From Astropecten irregularis (taxonomy: Eukaryota > Echinodermata > Asteroidea > Paxillosida > Astropectinidae): a stretch of DNA of 64,000 nt. The notes below the pieces were generated by a model. It made no database searches. It was given only the letters and a program-made list of their open reading frames with translations, and was not told where the DNA came from. A program made the position numbers and the translations under genes. Numbering within the stretch: position 1 is the first letter of the stretch; every line of letters starts with the position of its first letter. Where the stretch lies: contig OZ020245.1 in the NCBI GenBank assembly GCA_963971285.1, positions 24,938,983-25,002,982 of the forward strand, read 5' to 3'. This document shows positions 12,512 to 25,147 of this stretch, one piece after another.

Positions 12512-12733
12512 GTATACTGTGGCCTAGTGGTCTGGCGTGTTGAACTCAAGATCCTGTGGTCAATCTGCAGATTGTGGGTTCCAATCCAGCCATGGGCTAT
12601 AGTGGAGCTTGCGTCCTTGGGCAAGACGCTTTGTCACAGTCATATTGCTCCTCTTCACCCAGGTGTAAATGGGTACCTGTGAGGGTAGAGATGGCTTTGT
12701 GGTTTGATTAGCCACTGTGTACCCTACGGGCCT
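12512..12733 (+). mobile_element. tRNA-derived SINE
   Basis: The head resembles a tRNA gene, with a box A-like stretch (GTGGCCTAGTGGTCTGGCG, about 12,520-12,538) and a box B-like GGGTTCCAATCC (12,577-12,588). A body follows with CTTGGGCAAGACGCTTT and CACCCAGGTGTAAATGGGTA, sequence common in invertebrate SINEs. It interrupts DNA that is continuous in the related segments at 27.4 and 49.1 kb, which supports insertion here. A functional tRNA is unlikely because no clean cloverleaf forms. Confidence 0.7.
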
Positions 12734-12739
12734 ATGATG

Positions 12740-13195
12740 TCACACTCCATAATAATAAGATTTTGTGTAAACAGTGATGAAAATGCTCTATAATGATATT
12801 TCTGTGTAAACAATTATGTCAAATGCTCCATATGATCATTTCTAATTTAACTAATGATTTAAAATGCTCCTTACTAATATTTCTGTGTACACAATGATGT
12901 AATATTCCATAATAATAATATTTTGTGTAAACAATTATGAAAAATGATGCTCCATGATGATATTTCTTTGTAAACAGTGATGTACAATGCTCCATAAGAA
13001 TATATCTGTGTAAATCATTTTATAAAATGCTCCAAAATATTATTTCTATTTAACTAATGATGTAAAATGCTCCTTACTAATATTTCTGTGTAAGCAATGG
13101 TGTAATGCTCCATAATAATAATATTTTGTGTAAACAGTGATGAAAATGCTCTATAATGATATTTCTGTGTAAAAAAATGTCAAATGCTCCATAAC
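12740..13195 (-). repeat. Degenerate ~45-bp tandem repeat (left copy)
   Basis: About ten imperfect units, read on the minus strand, contain a core like TTTACACAGAAATATT and GGAGCATTTT. The same repeat lies at 27,185-27,345 and 48,465-48,985 on the plus strand. Each time it sits before the same flanking sequence, so it was copied with the segmental duplication. Confidence 0.75.
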
Positions 13196-13934
13196 GATTC
13201 GAATTAAAGAAAAATCCTTTTGGTCATTAAAGGCAACATATACCTATTGAGTACGGTATTTTCATCATCATCTCCATAATACACATGTACATGCAAATGC
13301 ATGAAGCATAATTTGACAGAAATATAGAAAACGGAAATTGTTGTAGGCCTATTTCATTAGGAAAACTCGATTGAATCACGAAAGTTAGCTTGGCACAGAG
13401 TTACCAACTAATTTGCCAAAGAAAATTAAACTCACTTAAAGTTAATTGGTACACATGTGGCTGTCAATGTTAAAAGGTAGTACGATATCATACTTTAGTA
13501 GCATACCCAAACAGAAATGTACACAGATTTACCTATAACTTACAGGGTATAAAGATGGTGCTGGTAGAAACGGAATAAGTCTGACTCTGTTGGAGCCAAA
13601 TTAGGAATACAATGTGAACATTCAATATATATTAGCAATAAGCAATTATTTTTATAATAAAGCGTGTGCCACCACGAGAGGGCGCTAGATCAATCACAAT
13701 TACGGCTCTGATTAATCCACATACATAAATAACTGTCTATGGATTAATTTGCCAATAACTAAATAGTAACTACCGGTACCGCAGAACCAGATAAGCTATT
13801 ATTTTGTGCATGTAGTTTATGCATGCATGTATCCCCCATATTATTCCCATTCATTTCAAGTGCATCGCGAAACTATATGTTTCAATTTTGGAAAAATAAC
13901 CCAGTTTTGTATTTGGATTTCATTGATCGCTTTT

Positions 13935-16900
13935 TCACATGCTGCTAATTACATCACTTGCTTTTCCGCGCCCGACAATTGATTTTTCATACATTGCAAC
14001 AACGCCTGCAACTTTATTGGTTGCTTTTCCTTCAGCTGCTTTTCCAGGTGATCGTGAGCATCTAGTAGAGCCTGGGCCAATTTCCTCATATGCGGGAGTC
14101 TCTTCTTTGCAGTATTTTCTGCTGTGTACAGATGACTCCGCTGGACTGGAACTGGCCGTCATCTGGCTGCTGGTCTTGGTCTCCTGAGTCGTCTTCCACC
14201 TCCTACAAATCAGGTCACTCACTTGCTCTCTGATCTTATTCTGCCTCAAGACAAAGAGCAGAAAAATGAAGAGACCTTGGAGAGAGTTGAAGACACAGAA
14301 GAGGACCTGGAATGTGAACGCCGCCGACTTGATGATGGAGAACAGACCGAAAACCCAGGTCAGCCCGAGAATGACCGAGATGGATGTCATATTCTGCAGA
14401 CGCCGAATGATCTTGCTTCGCTTGCTGTCATCAGTGGGATCCTGGACTTTGCTTTTGCTGCAGGTCAACTTCCGAAAGACGAGCACGAAAATGATGGCAT
14501 TGTAGAGAAGTATAAGACCGATGATGAGAAGCTGACCATAGTAGAAGGCAGCAACAGGCTTCAAGAAGCAACTACAAAACAAAGTTGCAAAAGTTTACTC
14601 AACTTTATCTACAAAACCATTATGTATATACCCTCCCCCACAAAATAAACCATACAAAAGCATGACTGTACAAATTACTTGACTTATTCATTATAAAGAA
14701 TAATGAATACAATGTTGTTTTTCATTTACCCGCCCCCATCTAAAAAAAGGAGATTTCCTTACATCAACCTGACCTGGAATGTATGCAGCCAATATAAAAA
14801 ACTATCTTCCACTCTCCCTAAGCTTTCAATTGCACCTCTTGGCATCTTGAAATACCGGAATTGGAAATGGTTTCCTAACCTTTGCCTTGTCAAATTAACA
14901 TGTACAATGATTTCCCTACCTGGAGTTTTGTGTCTGGTCACTATCATTTTTTTTTGCCCAAGATATTAACATTGTGTAATTTGTCATGTATTGCATGCAC
15001 AATAGCAATGTATAGGTATACGTTGAATTGTTTCAGTGCTTGGTGACAGTGCAGAATACAAGACTTGGCATACCTTGTTTCGTTTCCATAGACTGTATAA
15101 TCCACAGCCAGAATCACGATAATCACAAGCAATGGGAGTCCTCAAATACAAAAAAAAATACAACAAATAGCATTCAAACAGGTTTTACAGGGTATCTAAA
15201 AGCAGCCTATCATGAAAATAACAAGCACATAATTGTATCAGTAAGCTAATGACATGTTCAGTGTCACATTTTATAGATTCTCTATGTTCTCTGAATATCA
15301 ATGTCAGACTAAGATATCAGCATTTTGTCTAGGTTACTGGTAATACACCTACCCCAGGCAGCAAGAGATGCCTTCAGCATGAAGCGATGCACGTGAGCAT
15401 CAAAGATCTTGACCAGCTTGAGGTACAGATTTGTTGCTTCTACTGCCATCCAAGCCATGGAGGTCAGTGACAGGTAATGCAGCAAGACGGCTGTAAGGAT
15501 GCAACCTCCTGAAGATGATGTATGATCTATGCCAGCTACGAAGACGAGGTACAGCAGGAGCAATGAGAGACAGAAACTGATGAGGATGCGCCCAGCTGTT
15601 GATGCTCTCAATGATCTATGGATAGCACCAGAACAAAATCCAGTCAGTAGAATGACAGCTGACAATCATTGCACCATTTCACGATAATCTGCAAGAGGTT
15701 TGGTGTATATATTTGCAAGGATCAGTAAAAACCAGTTTTTTTTATTCTGAAAAGACCACATCTGCAATTTACTAATCCAGGAGTCGATTTCACCAAACTC
15801 ATCGTATCTAACTATCAATCGTAGGACTTATGATGCATTGCAGCCGTACGTAGGATAAGTAAAGATAAGATGGGTTATACTCCGTAACTCAAGTTACGAT
15901 CGATCGTATGGCTTCGTGAAATCGATGGTTGGTTGTTTGAGTCAAACACAAAGGATTTTACCCAAACCAAACTGCGCCCTCCTAATGTGTCCGCCATACC
16001 TCTTAAAGGCTAATTGTGAGTGTGGTGGTTAGTTTTACTTACTTGATGGCCGTGTATACAAATATTGTAATAATCAGGGCTATGATGGAGATACTACATC
16101 CAATTTTACTGAAGACATCCAAAGCAAAACTGCTCACACCATGGATGTTCTACAAATACACAAATTAAAAAGAAGAATATTAGGTAATTGAATCAGGTAA
16201 AAATTGCATGATGGGGAAACGTATAGTGATTGTAAAATTGTTCAACCTTCAGTCACCCAGTATCAAACTAGAGTAAAATCCAATGGTTCCTGCGATGTGC
16301 ATTTCTTAAATTCATGTCTTATTCTTATTATGTCTTTATTTTTCAAAGTACATTATCAGATTGTAGACTTTAGAATTGATTTCTACACATATTCATGTTA
16401 CTTTAACTTCTCAACAGAACAATGTAAATGCTGTAATCCCTTGCTATGTATCTTCACAATCTTTGTCTTACCACAAGCACGGCGAAGTTGGTGGTATGAT
16501 CACAATGACAGATCGTCCTTCCACTGACCGCTTGACGCATCTTGCAGCCTTCGGTCGACCAGTCTCCAATACCATTCTCAAGACCGAAATCCCAGAACAC
16601 ACAGTCTGAACTTTGTTGGCCAGTATTTAGGTTGGGATCCATCATCTGCGATAAGAATGTATACACTTGCACTGGTGATCGCGTGTTTAGTTCGGTGTAT
16701 GCTCCCTTTCACTCAAACCCCTCCTTAGTGAAACCCCACCATGTGCAGGTGTACAATAGGACAACTCAGAGGTGCATGACACAATTGGTTGGTTCCAAAA
16801 CATTACATTTTCTCCCCATGAGAAAATTGCCAATACACGCATTGTAATGGAACTGAAATCAAAGGATGTTTTTAAGTTCATCAGGGATTGTGTTTCTCAG

Positions 16901-18226
16901 CCCCCTCCCCCCTGCTCTCACACAACTCTCACCCCCACCCACCCACGCCCAAAACCACTCAAAAGAAATATCAACATGCAATCGTTTCTTACTTGTTTCT
17001 GATGAAATGCTATGACAACTGGATCCTCCTCCTGAAGGTTTTCAATACGTGCTCCCTCCACTGTGGCAGCAATGACCTGACTGTCAATGTAACTCATCAT
17101 GTTTGATGACTCAGAATTGCTGATCATCTGAGACCGGAAGAGTTTGGTGTTCTGATACAGGATGAAGCTGACAGGAATGGGTTGACCTGTAGGTATAGTA
17201 GATGCAGGAGAATGCATAGGCCTACATTCTATAGCTTTTCAACATTTAGCTCATATGTACCGCAACCTACTTTGACAGCTAATAACACTACTGTATATGG
17301 TCTGTATTAGCTGTTCATCTTTAAAAGTGTACTTTGTGATTTTTAAATTAATTTGTTTTACCTGCAGGAAATTGTTCCAGAGCCTCTCCTGGAAGTCGAA
17401 TTGATGCTGTCACTTGCTCATCTGGGATCTCTTCATCGGAACCATACACAATCTGTTCCTCGGTCAAAGACTGAGGTCCATTCTGTCCAGAGAGAGCTGC
17501 GAAGCTGACACCATCTGCCACAGTGGCAGGTGGGACGTGAACAGCAACGACAGCCAGGTTGTCCCGAACCTCAGTCACGTTCTTTCCAGCGGCGAGAACA
17601 TTTGAGATCTGCTTGGACAACGATCTGATGATTCGAGAAGAGGAGTTGGCAGATGCCTGGGTTCGGCTCAATTGGTCGTCATTAGCTTCCAGGAGGTTGC
17701 TCACTGCCCCAACAACATTAGTTGTTACCTGTCATCGTAAAACCCAGTCAAGGTATCTTTGACACAAGTTTACTGCAAAATCTTAGATGTTAGATTTACA
17801 ATAGGTGTGTTAAGTGTATTCTCTCATTGTGTTTAAATAGACTGGTAAAATATAAACACAGTGATGTAGTTTCTGGCGTTCAGGTCTAAACATGGTGCAA
17901 TGGAGGTAAGAAATATTCAAATTCAAATGTGTATGTTAAATGATTCGAACACACACCAGGGTCAAATGGCATGGTCCTGAACAAATCATTAAGTCACTTG
18001 ATTAAACACAATGTTTAGCCAGAAAATAACTCCAAAAATCAGCAGCCTTCACTCCGTTATTGGTGTTCGTACTACTCACCTCAGGAGACGTGTCTTGGAC
18101 GTCTACAATGCTATCCAATATATTAGCCACAGAATTCACAGTAGAATCATCTATTGTGGAGGTTTCATTGGTAGCAGCAGACAGCGATTCAGCCACTTTG
18201 ACAACAGTGCCAGAGGTCACCGTGAT
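13935..18226 (-). CDS. Adhesion GPCR, GAIN-GPS-7TM copy A (lacks most of the ectodomain exons)
   Basis: Exons in transcript order: 18226-18080, 17728-17362, 17186-16993, 16645-16472, 16149-16043, 15615-15353, 15140-15074, 14571-13935. All are in phase, giving 651 residues. The first four encode a GAIN domain ending in a GPS: CVFWDF, DWSTEGC, then CHCDHTTNFAVLV, with the cleavage site at H-T|T. The rest encode seven helices: TM1 in 16043-16149, TM2-TM3 in 15353-15615, TM4 in 15074-15140, TM5-TM7 and the tail in the last exon (YGNET|SCFLKP, GLTWVFGLF). No stop or frameshift is seen. The EMI/EGF/beta-sandwich exons of copy B are absent: homology ends just upstream of 18,226 and repeats fill the gap to a lone exon at 25,035-25,147. 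The cytoplasmic tail differs completely from copy B after KYCKEE. It could be a truncated functional receptor or a decaying paralogue. Confidence 0.8.
15780..15926 (-). mobile_element. Intronic MITE shared with copy B
   Basis: Inverted ends are GAGTCGATTTCACC and CGTGAAATCGA. It sits in the intron between the TM1 and TM2-3 exons. The equivalent intron of copy B holds the same element at 45,917-46,066, so it inserted before the duplication. Confidence 0.65.
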
Positions 18227-18299
18227 CTGTAAATCATCATCAATTCAAATAAAAGCCAAACAAACTTTTCTGAACCACTCTTTGTCCTTGTGAATGGGC

Positions 18300-18470
18300 G
18301 GAAATCCCGGGGGGGACAGGGGGGACACGTCCCCCCCCCATGATTTTGGAAGTGGGGGACATAATGTCGATTGTCCCCTCCATGTTTTAACCCTCTACCA
18401 TGAGCAATTGTTTTTGTCGTCTGCGCACTGACCGCTTGCTCATTCCCAATGGGCAAATTTTGTGAACTGT
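18300..18470. repeat. G/C-run repeat fragment
   Basis: Runs of G and C (GGGGGACACG, TCCCCCCC) around a GGGGACATAATG-like core resemble the ends of the larger element at 32.73-34.71 kb. No terminal repeats are clear. It is probably a fragment of that family. Confidence 0.4.
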
Positions 18471-18548
18471 CACGTTTGCCATGCGACTCAAATCGACGAC
18501 GTGCAGTTGAGATGCCCCTGCATGGCCGGCCCGCATGCATACACGTAA

Positions 18549-19877
18549 AGGCCGCCGCACACGAGAGCTATCTGCTGAGCAAAAAATCTCTCGAGGCAGT
18601 TAGCTCAGCACTTACCTCACGTGTGCGGTCGATTTTTGGTGAGATTTCTGCCTCTCGAGGCCGTGAGACCAAAATCTAACATGTTTGATTTTTTTTTGCC
18701 TCACGTGGATAAAAACTCACCGTGTGCGGTGACTTGAGCTACGTGCTGAGCAAAAAAAGGGCAGCTGGCCAATGAAAGCGCACGCTCTGTGACATGTGAC
18801 TTCCAAAATAGCGGCGCCCATTTTGTCATCACATCCAACAGTGAAATGACCGCCAATTACAGGAATGGGAATGAACATAAATAGCTGAAATAAACAAATC
18901 ACGAATATGAAAATATATAAACGGCTGAAACAAAAACTGGGTACTAGGGTACACAAAATGAATTATAGTAGCCTATAATAAAATAATATATTATAATGAA
19001 ACTTATTTCATGCATGTGAACACTTTGTTTAAAGGGATAGGCACAACGTTGGTAAAGGAGACAGAACAGCACTCACACTTTGTCTAATCCACCATGTACA
19101 TGAATTATTAAGCCTGTACAATTTTGAGCTCAAAACCCGACTCAATTGTTCTTATAAAGCATATATATGTAGAAGGAATTTTTTATCTCGCGGAAATCAA
19201 AAATGTTTTCGGAGTTTGGTTTAACTCTTTCTGGATAAATAGGCTAAATCATTTCAGGCGAAAAATTGTAACGGTGTTTTTACAAACACCATCTTTGTAC
19301 TCCCTGGAAGTTATACGTACATTATGTTGTTACCACCATGATGTTGTACATGCCCCTTTAACAGGAGCGGATCTAGCAGAACAAGGAAACAAGTAATATT
19401 GACTGTCTTTCATTTTGTCTTTCAAATGGGAAGTCGGGAACAAGTTCGGCTATACCCCCCCCCCCCCCCCCCCCACGCCCTACATCTGCCAGAATATTCT
19501 TGTTCATAAAATCGGGAGAATGCACATTATAAAGAAAGGATAGTCCGGCCACAAATCGACCGACTTCTCCAAAATGTAGTCAGTGACAACGTTGCTAACG
19601 TTGACCATGGGCGCTGCCATTTTGGAAATCACATGGCACAGACAGTGCGCTTTCATTGGCCAGCTGCCCTTTTTTTGCTCAGCACGTAGCTCAAGTCACC
19701 GCACACGGTGAGTTTTTATCCACTTGAGGTAAAAAAATCAAACATGTTAGATTTTGGTCTCACGGCCTCGAGAGGCAGAAATCTCACCAAAAATCGACCG
19801 CACACGTGAGGTAAGTGCTGAGCTAACGGCCTCGAGAGATTTTTTGCTCAGCAGATAGCTCTCGTGTGCGGCGGCCT
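18549..19877. mobile_element. Long-TIR DNA transposon, PIF/Harbinger-like, non-autonomous
   Basis: The element starts AGGCCGCCGCACACG and ends with its reverse complement. It is flanked by TAA on both sides (18,546-18,548 and 19,878-19,880). The arms are about 270 bases of near-perfect inverted repeat (18,549-18,822 and 19,605-19,877). The interior has no transposase ORF and holds a TTAA-family fragment and a C-run near 19,456. A 3-bp TAA duplication fits PIF/Harbinger; that assignment is by inference. It lies where copy A of the GPCR has lost its ectodomain exons. Confidence 0.75.
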
Positions 19878-20639
19878 TAATGTTTACTGCACTGAAATCG
19901 ACTTAAACCGCATACAGTCTGCATACGTATACATTCTTGTGTATACAAATCTGGTTACGCGTCTCCCGTTCGACTCATCCATTTAAAACCGTTTTTTTCC
20001 ACAGAGCACCATGCTCGAATCAAATGATTTTGCACTGACTCATGACGGATTTAATCTCGTTCGTCGTCAGAGTTTCGCGAAACTTCTTACTGCGTTTTGA
20101 ATGAGGTTGCTTTAATCAAAACAATATTTCCGAAGAATTCTCGTACATCCATAAAAAAAACACAAGGTGCCATATTTGAAAATATTTAAGGTACATTTAT
20201 ATTTTATTATTTGTCATCTGTCATTACGTTTGTAATGAAGTAAAGTTCTCATGATTTTTCTGTGGAATGCAGAATTTGAGTACAATAGAGTACAGTATAG
20301 AAATCTACCTAGGCCCATAAAATACAGTGTCTTCATTTAAAAAACTTAACTGGTTCACCCAAGTATTGTTTTCAGCTGAAGTAAAACATTTGCATTTTCT
20401 TCATTCAAAATATGTTTATCATTTTGAGGTTTACATTATTTGCTTCACCATATAGGCATATTTCTAAATACAACACAGGATTTTTTTAAGATCAAAAATA
20501 TTTTCTGTCGTTGTTTTACTAATTTCTTGATAAAGTACACCATTTCAAGCAGAACAATTGTGATGGTATCTGCCAGCACCATCTTTATACCCTGTAAGTA
20601 ATAGGTAAATATGTGAACATTCTTGTTTTGGTTTCCCCT

Positions 20640-22440
20640 ACTAAAGTATGATACAACTCCTTTAATACCTTTGAAACCCCCAACTTGCGTGTTTTCTTAA
20701 ACCACCCACTCACCCAGATCAATAACTGAAAAATAGAAGTTTGGAAAATTAGGAATTATAGGAGTACGTAGTGGTACTAATCTTTATTTATAATCTTTTA
20801 TTTTAAGTTCTGTTTAGTAATATGTGCTAAAATAAATGGAAGTCTGATTAAAATTACTGGCATACTGGCCGGAACATCCCGTTATCATGCTCTTTTCAGA
20901 CCAAATAACGTACTCACACAAGAGTGTCACATGATGTTACCCAAAAGCCTATTGTGTACTTCTATACCATGCTAGTCTGATTAAAATCTTTTCAACTTTC
21001 CCTAAAAAAAGTCTGAGGAAAGTGCCCAGGAATTGCCTTAGAATGCACTTCAGAGCATCTAGAATCAAAATTTTGCCGGGCCCTTAAGCGGGCCCCGGAT
21101 CCCACGCCGTAACTTTATTTCTTAAAAAAAGTGATATGATTTTGCAGACCCACCCCCATACTACACAAGAGTGTCACATGGTGTTACAAAAAACCTGTAC
21201 TTCTACCTTGCATAGCCTCATATAGTTTAATTTTTCAAAGTTGGAGAACACTGACTCGTGATCGGCACACCTACCATACATTACGATACGGTACACAAAC
21301 ATGCAAGCGTATGCTAGGCCATAGGCATGGCACTGTATACTGAAAGTTACTCTCTTATGAAGTGTAAATTGATGTCCCCCCCCCCCCCGCATGATCGGGA
21401 GGGATTTCCGCCCATGGGCACAACTCATGTTTCCGTTTTACATGGTAATACACGTGAGAAGTTACAATTGTCTGGCCAAATGGATCATTTTACCACTGAC
21501 AAACATCCTGTTTCTGCTTTGTCCTGTTTCGTTTTGATGTGTTTTGTTTGCATTGTTATATTCTTTTTTATTCCTTACCTTACCCGATACTATGAGGTAC
21601 CACGAATGTACACAATTTATGTAGATAAATTAATACCTTTGAAACCCCCAACTTGCGTGTTTTCTTAAACCACCCAGATCAATAACTGAAAAATAGAAGT
21701 TTGGAAAATTAGGAATTATAGAGTACGTAGTGGTATTAATCTTTATTTACAATCTTTTATTTTAAGTTCTGTTTACTAATTATGTGCTAAATAAATGGAA
21801 GTCTGATTAAAAAATTTCAAAAACTTTCGCTAAAAAAAGTTTGAGGAAAGTGGCCGGGAATTGCCTTAGAATGCACCACAGAGCATCTAGAATCAAAATT
21901 TTCCCGGGGCCCTTAAGCGGGCCCCGGACCCCACGCCGTAACTTTACATGGCTTAAAAAAGTCATAGGTTTGCGAGCGACCACAGCATACTGGCTGGAAC
22001 ATCCCGTTATCATGCTCTTTTCAGACCAATAACGTACTCACATGATGTTACCAAAAAGCCTATTATGTACTTCTATACCATGCTAGTCTGATTAAAATCT
22101 TTTCAACTTTCCCTAAAAAAAGTCTGAGGAAAGTGGCCAGGAATTGCCTTAGAATGCACTACAGAGCATCTAGAATCAAAATTTTGCCGTGCCCTTAAGC
22201 GGGCCCCGGATCCCACGCCGTAACTTTATTTCTTAAAAAAAGTGATATGATTTTGCAGACCCACCCCCATACTACACAAGAGTGTCACATGGTGTTACAA
22301 AAAAACCTGTACTTCTACCATGCATAGCCTCATATAGTTTAATTTTTCAAAGTTGGAGAACACTGACTCGTGATCGGCACACCTACCATACATTACGATA
22401 CGGTACACAAACATGCAAGCGTATGCTAGGCCACAGGCCA
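20640..22440. repeat. Local tandem duplication of intergenic repeat sequence
   Basis: Blocks recur in the same orientation. AACCCCCAACTTGCGTG starts near 20,677 and again near 21,645. The block with GGGCCCTTAAGCGGGCCCC recurs near 21,080, 21,908 and 22,193. The block AAGAGTGTCACATGGTGTTAC recurs near 21,167 and 22,277. No gene lies in it; ORFs that overlap it are repeat-derived. Confidence 0.65.
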
Positions 22441-22771
22441 ATGTAAAAAGTAATGATAAAAAGTATGTTTTTCCCAAACCACACCTTTTATTCCAGGAAG
22501 AATATTTCCCCTTCTAAAATGGGCCAAATTGAGCCACCTGCTTTACAGCCAAAATGTACTGAGTCTCCTAAATAGTTGAAACACAGGACCCTCCCCCCCC
22601 GGTTGTAATAACTTGTCATTATAAATTACAAAATATATTGTGCAACCCCAACAAATCAAAATTAAAACATACTTGAGCCTAATATACAAATGATGATTAA
22701 TCAGGTTGGCGAAATTCAGATGGCCCTCATATTTAGTGATGCGATGCACCCTTATATTATCATATTATCGT

Positions 22772-23046
22772 CAGGCCGCGGTTCTACGGGGGGGGGGAGG
22801 GGGCTAGGGGGGGCTTGAGCCCCCCCCCTCCCCCCCCCCAAATAAAAAAAAATAAAAAACTTGTCTACCAACCCCCCCCCCCCCCCCCAAAGAAAATGCA
22901 TTGAAAAAAAAAAATTGGAATGGGGTATGATTTTTGACCCTAATAGCAGAAGCGAGTGTTAGAAGAACCAAAAATATTGCGTCTTCTAGCCCCCCAAAAA
23001 ATAATGCTCTTCTAGCCCCAAAATTTTGTCTGTAGAACCGCGCCTG
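22772..23046. mobile_element. hAT-like MITE with 8-bp target duplication
   Basis: Terminal repeats are CAGGCCGCGGTTCTA and TAGAACCGCGCCTG. They are flanked by an exact 8-bp duplication ATTATCGT at 22,764-22,771 and 23,047-23,054. The interior is G- and C-homopolymer rich. Same family as 50,418-50,738. Confidence 0.85.
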
Positions 23047-23232
23047 ATTATCGTACTATTTGAAAACTACACAATAGGTCCTGGAACGGCAAAAGAAAAC
23101 ACAACCTGTGTCTTGTGCATCTGAACAAAAACCAACAAGATGTTGTGTACCTTTGCGAGCAACCATATGAGCATTCTGAATCTCTAAAGAAAGAAAGAAC
23201 GGAAAGGTTACATCTGGGCAATATTTAATTAA

Positions 23233-23599
23233 AGGGATGGTACAGAACTGGTTTTTGCGACAAATTCGTTGCTTACAGTAAGGGCACATTATGTAATCCA
23301 TCATATACCTTAACTGACAAACCTGTAGAAGTTTGAGGTCAATCAGCCATCTGGGTCACGAGAAAATAGTGAAAACCCGTGTACAGAGAAATGTACACAT
23401 TTCAACGAATGAATAAAACGCTTCGAAGCGATTTATTCCAATCGGAAAATAGTTTCATTTATTTCTCAACGAATGTGGCATTTCAGACAAAAACATTTCA
23501 TGGGATGTTTTCTCCTATCATCACCATTATACTGTGTAAGTTTTATGTGAATCTGTGATCATGAAGTGTATTTTGTCTTACCAATTCTGTACCCTCCCT
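23233..23599. mobile_element. MITE with TTAA target duplication (AGGGATGG subfamily)
   Basis: Ends are AGGGATGGTACAGAACTGG and CCAATTCTGTACCCTCCCT. TTAA flanks both sides (23,229-23,232 and 23,600-23,603). It is 367 bp with no ORF. A near-identical copy lies at 28,923-29,294. TTAA targets are typical of piggyBac-related elements; that link is inference. Confidence 0.8.
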
Positions 23600-25034
23600 T
23601 TAATGAAAAACAAAACCGACAAACGAGACAGGATTTGCAGAGCCTATAATCTCTCCAACTATTGAGCAAGGACCAGCCATAAGCCACTTTGGTTAGTATT
23701 CAAGAGTATTGCCATCAAGGAGGAAATCTTCCTTGTGTACTGATTTGTCGACAAAACTGAAACCGAATCCATGACACGGTCTGGCCCGCCGGCCGCGTAT
23801 TTTTTTTCCTAGGAGGGTTCAGGGTAAAATCAAGGCAATATCATTTTTATTTTCATTAAAAAAAACCTGTATACTTTTTGTTTTATACATGTACATTATA
23901 ATCAATTAATTAACGCGCCCATTTATGTTAATCACCCTGAACCCAGGCTGACAATAAAATTACGCAGGCCGCCGGCCGGGAAATTCAAGCCATGCACATG
24001 CCAGCAATTCGAACCACAAACCTTCGCTCCCTACGGAGACCCTAAACAGACATTAAGAAATATCTTTTTATTTTATATCGTGTGCATGTGATAAGATCGC
24101 ACACCATAATTATTTCGGGGTGCACTGCCAGTATATGTAATTAGACAAGGGATACAAATAATTTTGGATGTCCCTTTACGGTTTCCGTAACGCCTGGCTA
24201 CAGTACTCCCCTCCCGGAAATATCAAAACAGCTATATGGCTATTGCCAGAAATATAGTAGGAAACGGTGCAACATTTTGTTGTGAACAAAATAATAATAA
24301 ATGATAAGTACATTTAGCAAAGTAATCAATATTCCACTGATGTTTGCTATTTGACCTAATTATTACAGGAAACTATTAGAATATTTTTAGTGCAGAATTG
24401 GTAACATAATACCCAAACAGAAATGTTCACATAATTTCGTATAACTTTCTGGGTATGAAGATGGTGCTGGTAGAAACATACCGTTAACATATTTCTGCCT
24501 GAAATTGTGCATTTATCCAAAAAGAGTAATACCAAACACCAAAACAGCAAGATCAAAAATCCTTCTTAATGTTTCAAAAGAAAAATTGGGTCGAGTTTTC
24601 GCAGTTTTCTCGTGACTCAGATGTCCGATTGAGCTCAAATTTTCACAGGCTTATCATTTCATGTACAATGCTGGATCAGACAAAGTGTGGGTGCTGTTCT
24701 GTGATCTTTACTGATTATGTATTATACCTATAAATGGGAACTATGGGGAGTGGGAACGTCTGTAACTAAATTGTCATCTTGATTTTGTTTCTAAAGTGGA
24801 CTGTGGATTTGGTGATAATTCATAGTTCGTCCTTCGTTGTACCCTTTACCCCTCATACTAAGGGAATTCTCACGCTTGATACATTCAATGTACATGCACT
24901 GATAGTGTTTACTGCATTCATCCGTTGTGTTTTGCATTTCCTCTTACACTTCAGTTCGTGTGCTCGTCAATGCCGTGTCAAATTAAAAAAAAAGACTGCC
25001 TAAATGTTTAGTATAATACATGACGGACACTCAC

Positions 25035-25147
25035 TGTGCCAGTGACAAATTGCTGAGACTCGTTACTAAGACGGCAACCGCAAGGCAAATGATGACACGC
25101 ATCATGGTACTGTCTCAGGTAGACCAACACTTCATCCAGCGTCAAAC
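25035..25147 (-). CDS. Isolated exon on the copy A side (38-residue cysteine-containing segment)
   Basis: On the minus strand an acceptor TTTTCAG precedes and a donor GTGAGT follows a 113-base open exon: 2 nt, then 37 codons. It encodes LTLDEVLVYLRQYHDAC, then CHHLPCGC-like residues and QQFVTGT. The same exon exists inverted at 31,720-31,832. It ends in phase 0, which would splice in frame to the phase-0 exon 18,226-18,080 of copy A. Whether it belongs to that gene is inference. I do not recognise the domain. Confidence 0.45.

Larger units (their letters stand above)
11950..18270 (-). repeat. Left arm of a large inverted segmental duplication
   Basis: Read on the minus strand, this segment matches the plus-strand segment at about 43,830-49,670: the GAIN-7TM exons, their introns and about 2 kb of 3' flank. 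Exons are near identical; in the main GAIN exon I count 4 differences in 114 aligned residues. Introns and flanks carry many indels. Homology fades just upstream of the exon at 18,080-18,226, where repeats take over. An insertion (SINE, about 12,512-12,733) is unique to this arm. Confidence 0.85.

Noticed and set aside
14223-14648. 141-codon plus-strand ORF over the copy A 7TM exon (and the equivalent minus-strand ORFs at 47,038-47,576)
   Set aside because: Antisense shadow of the TM5-TM7 coding exon.
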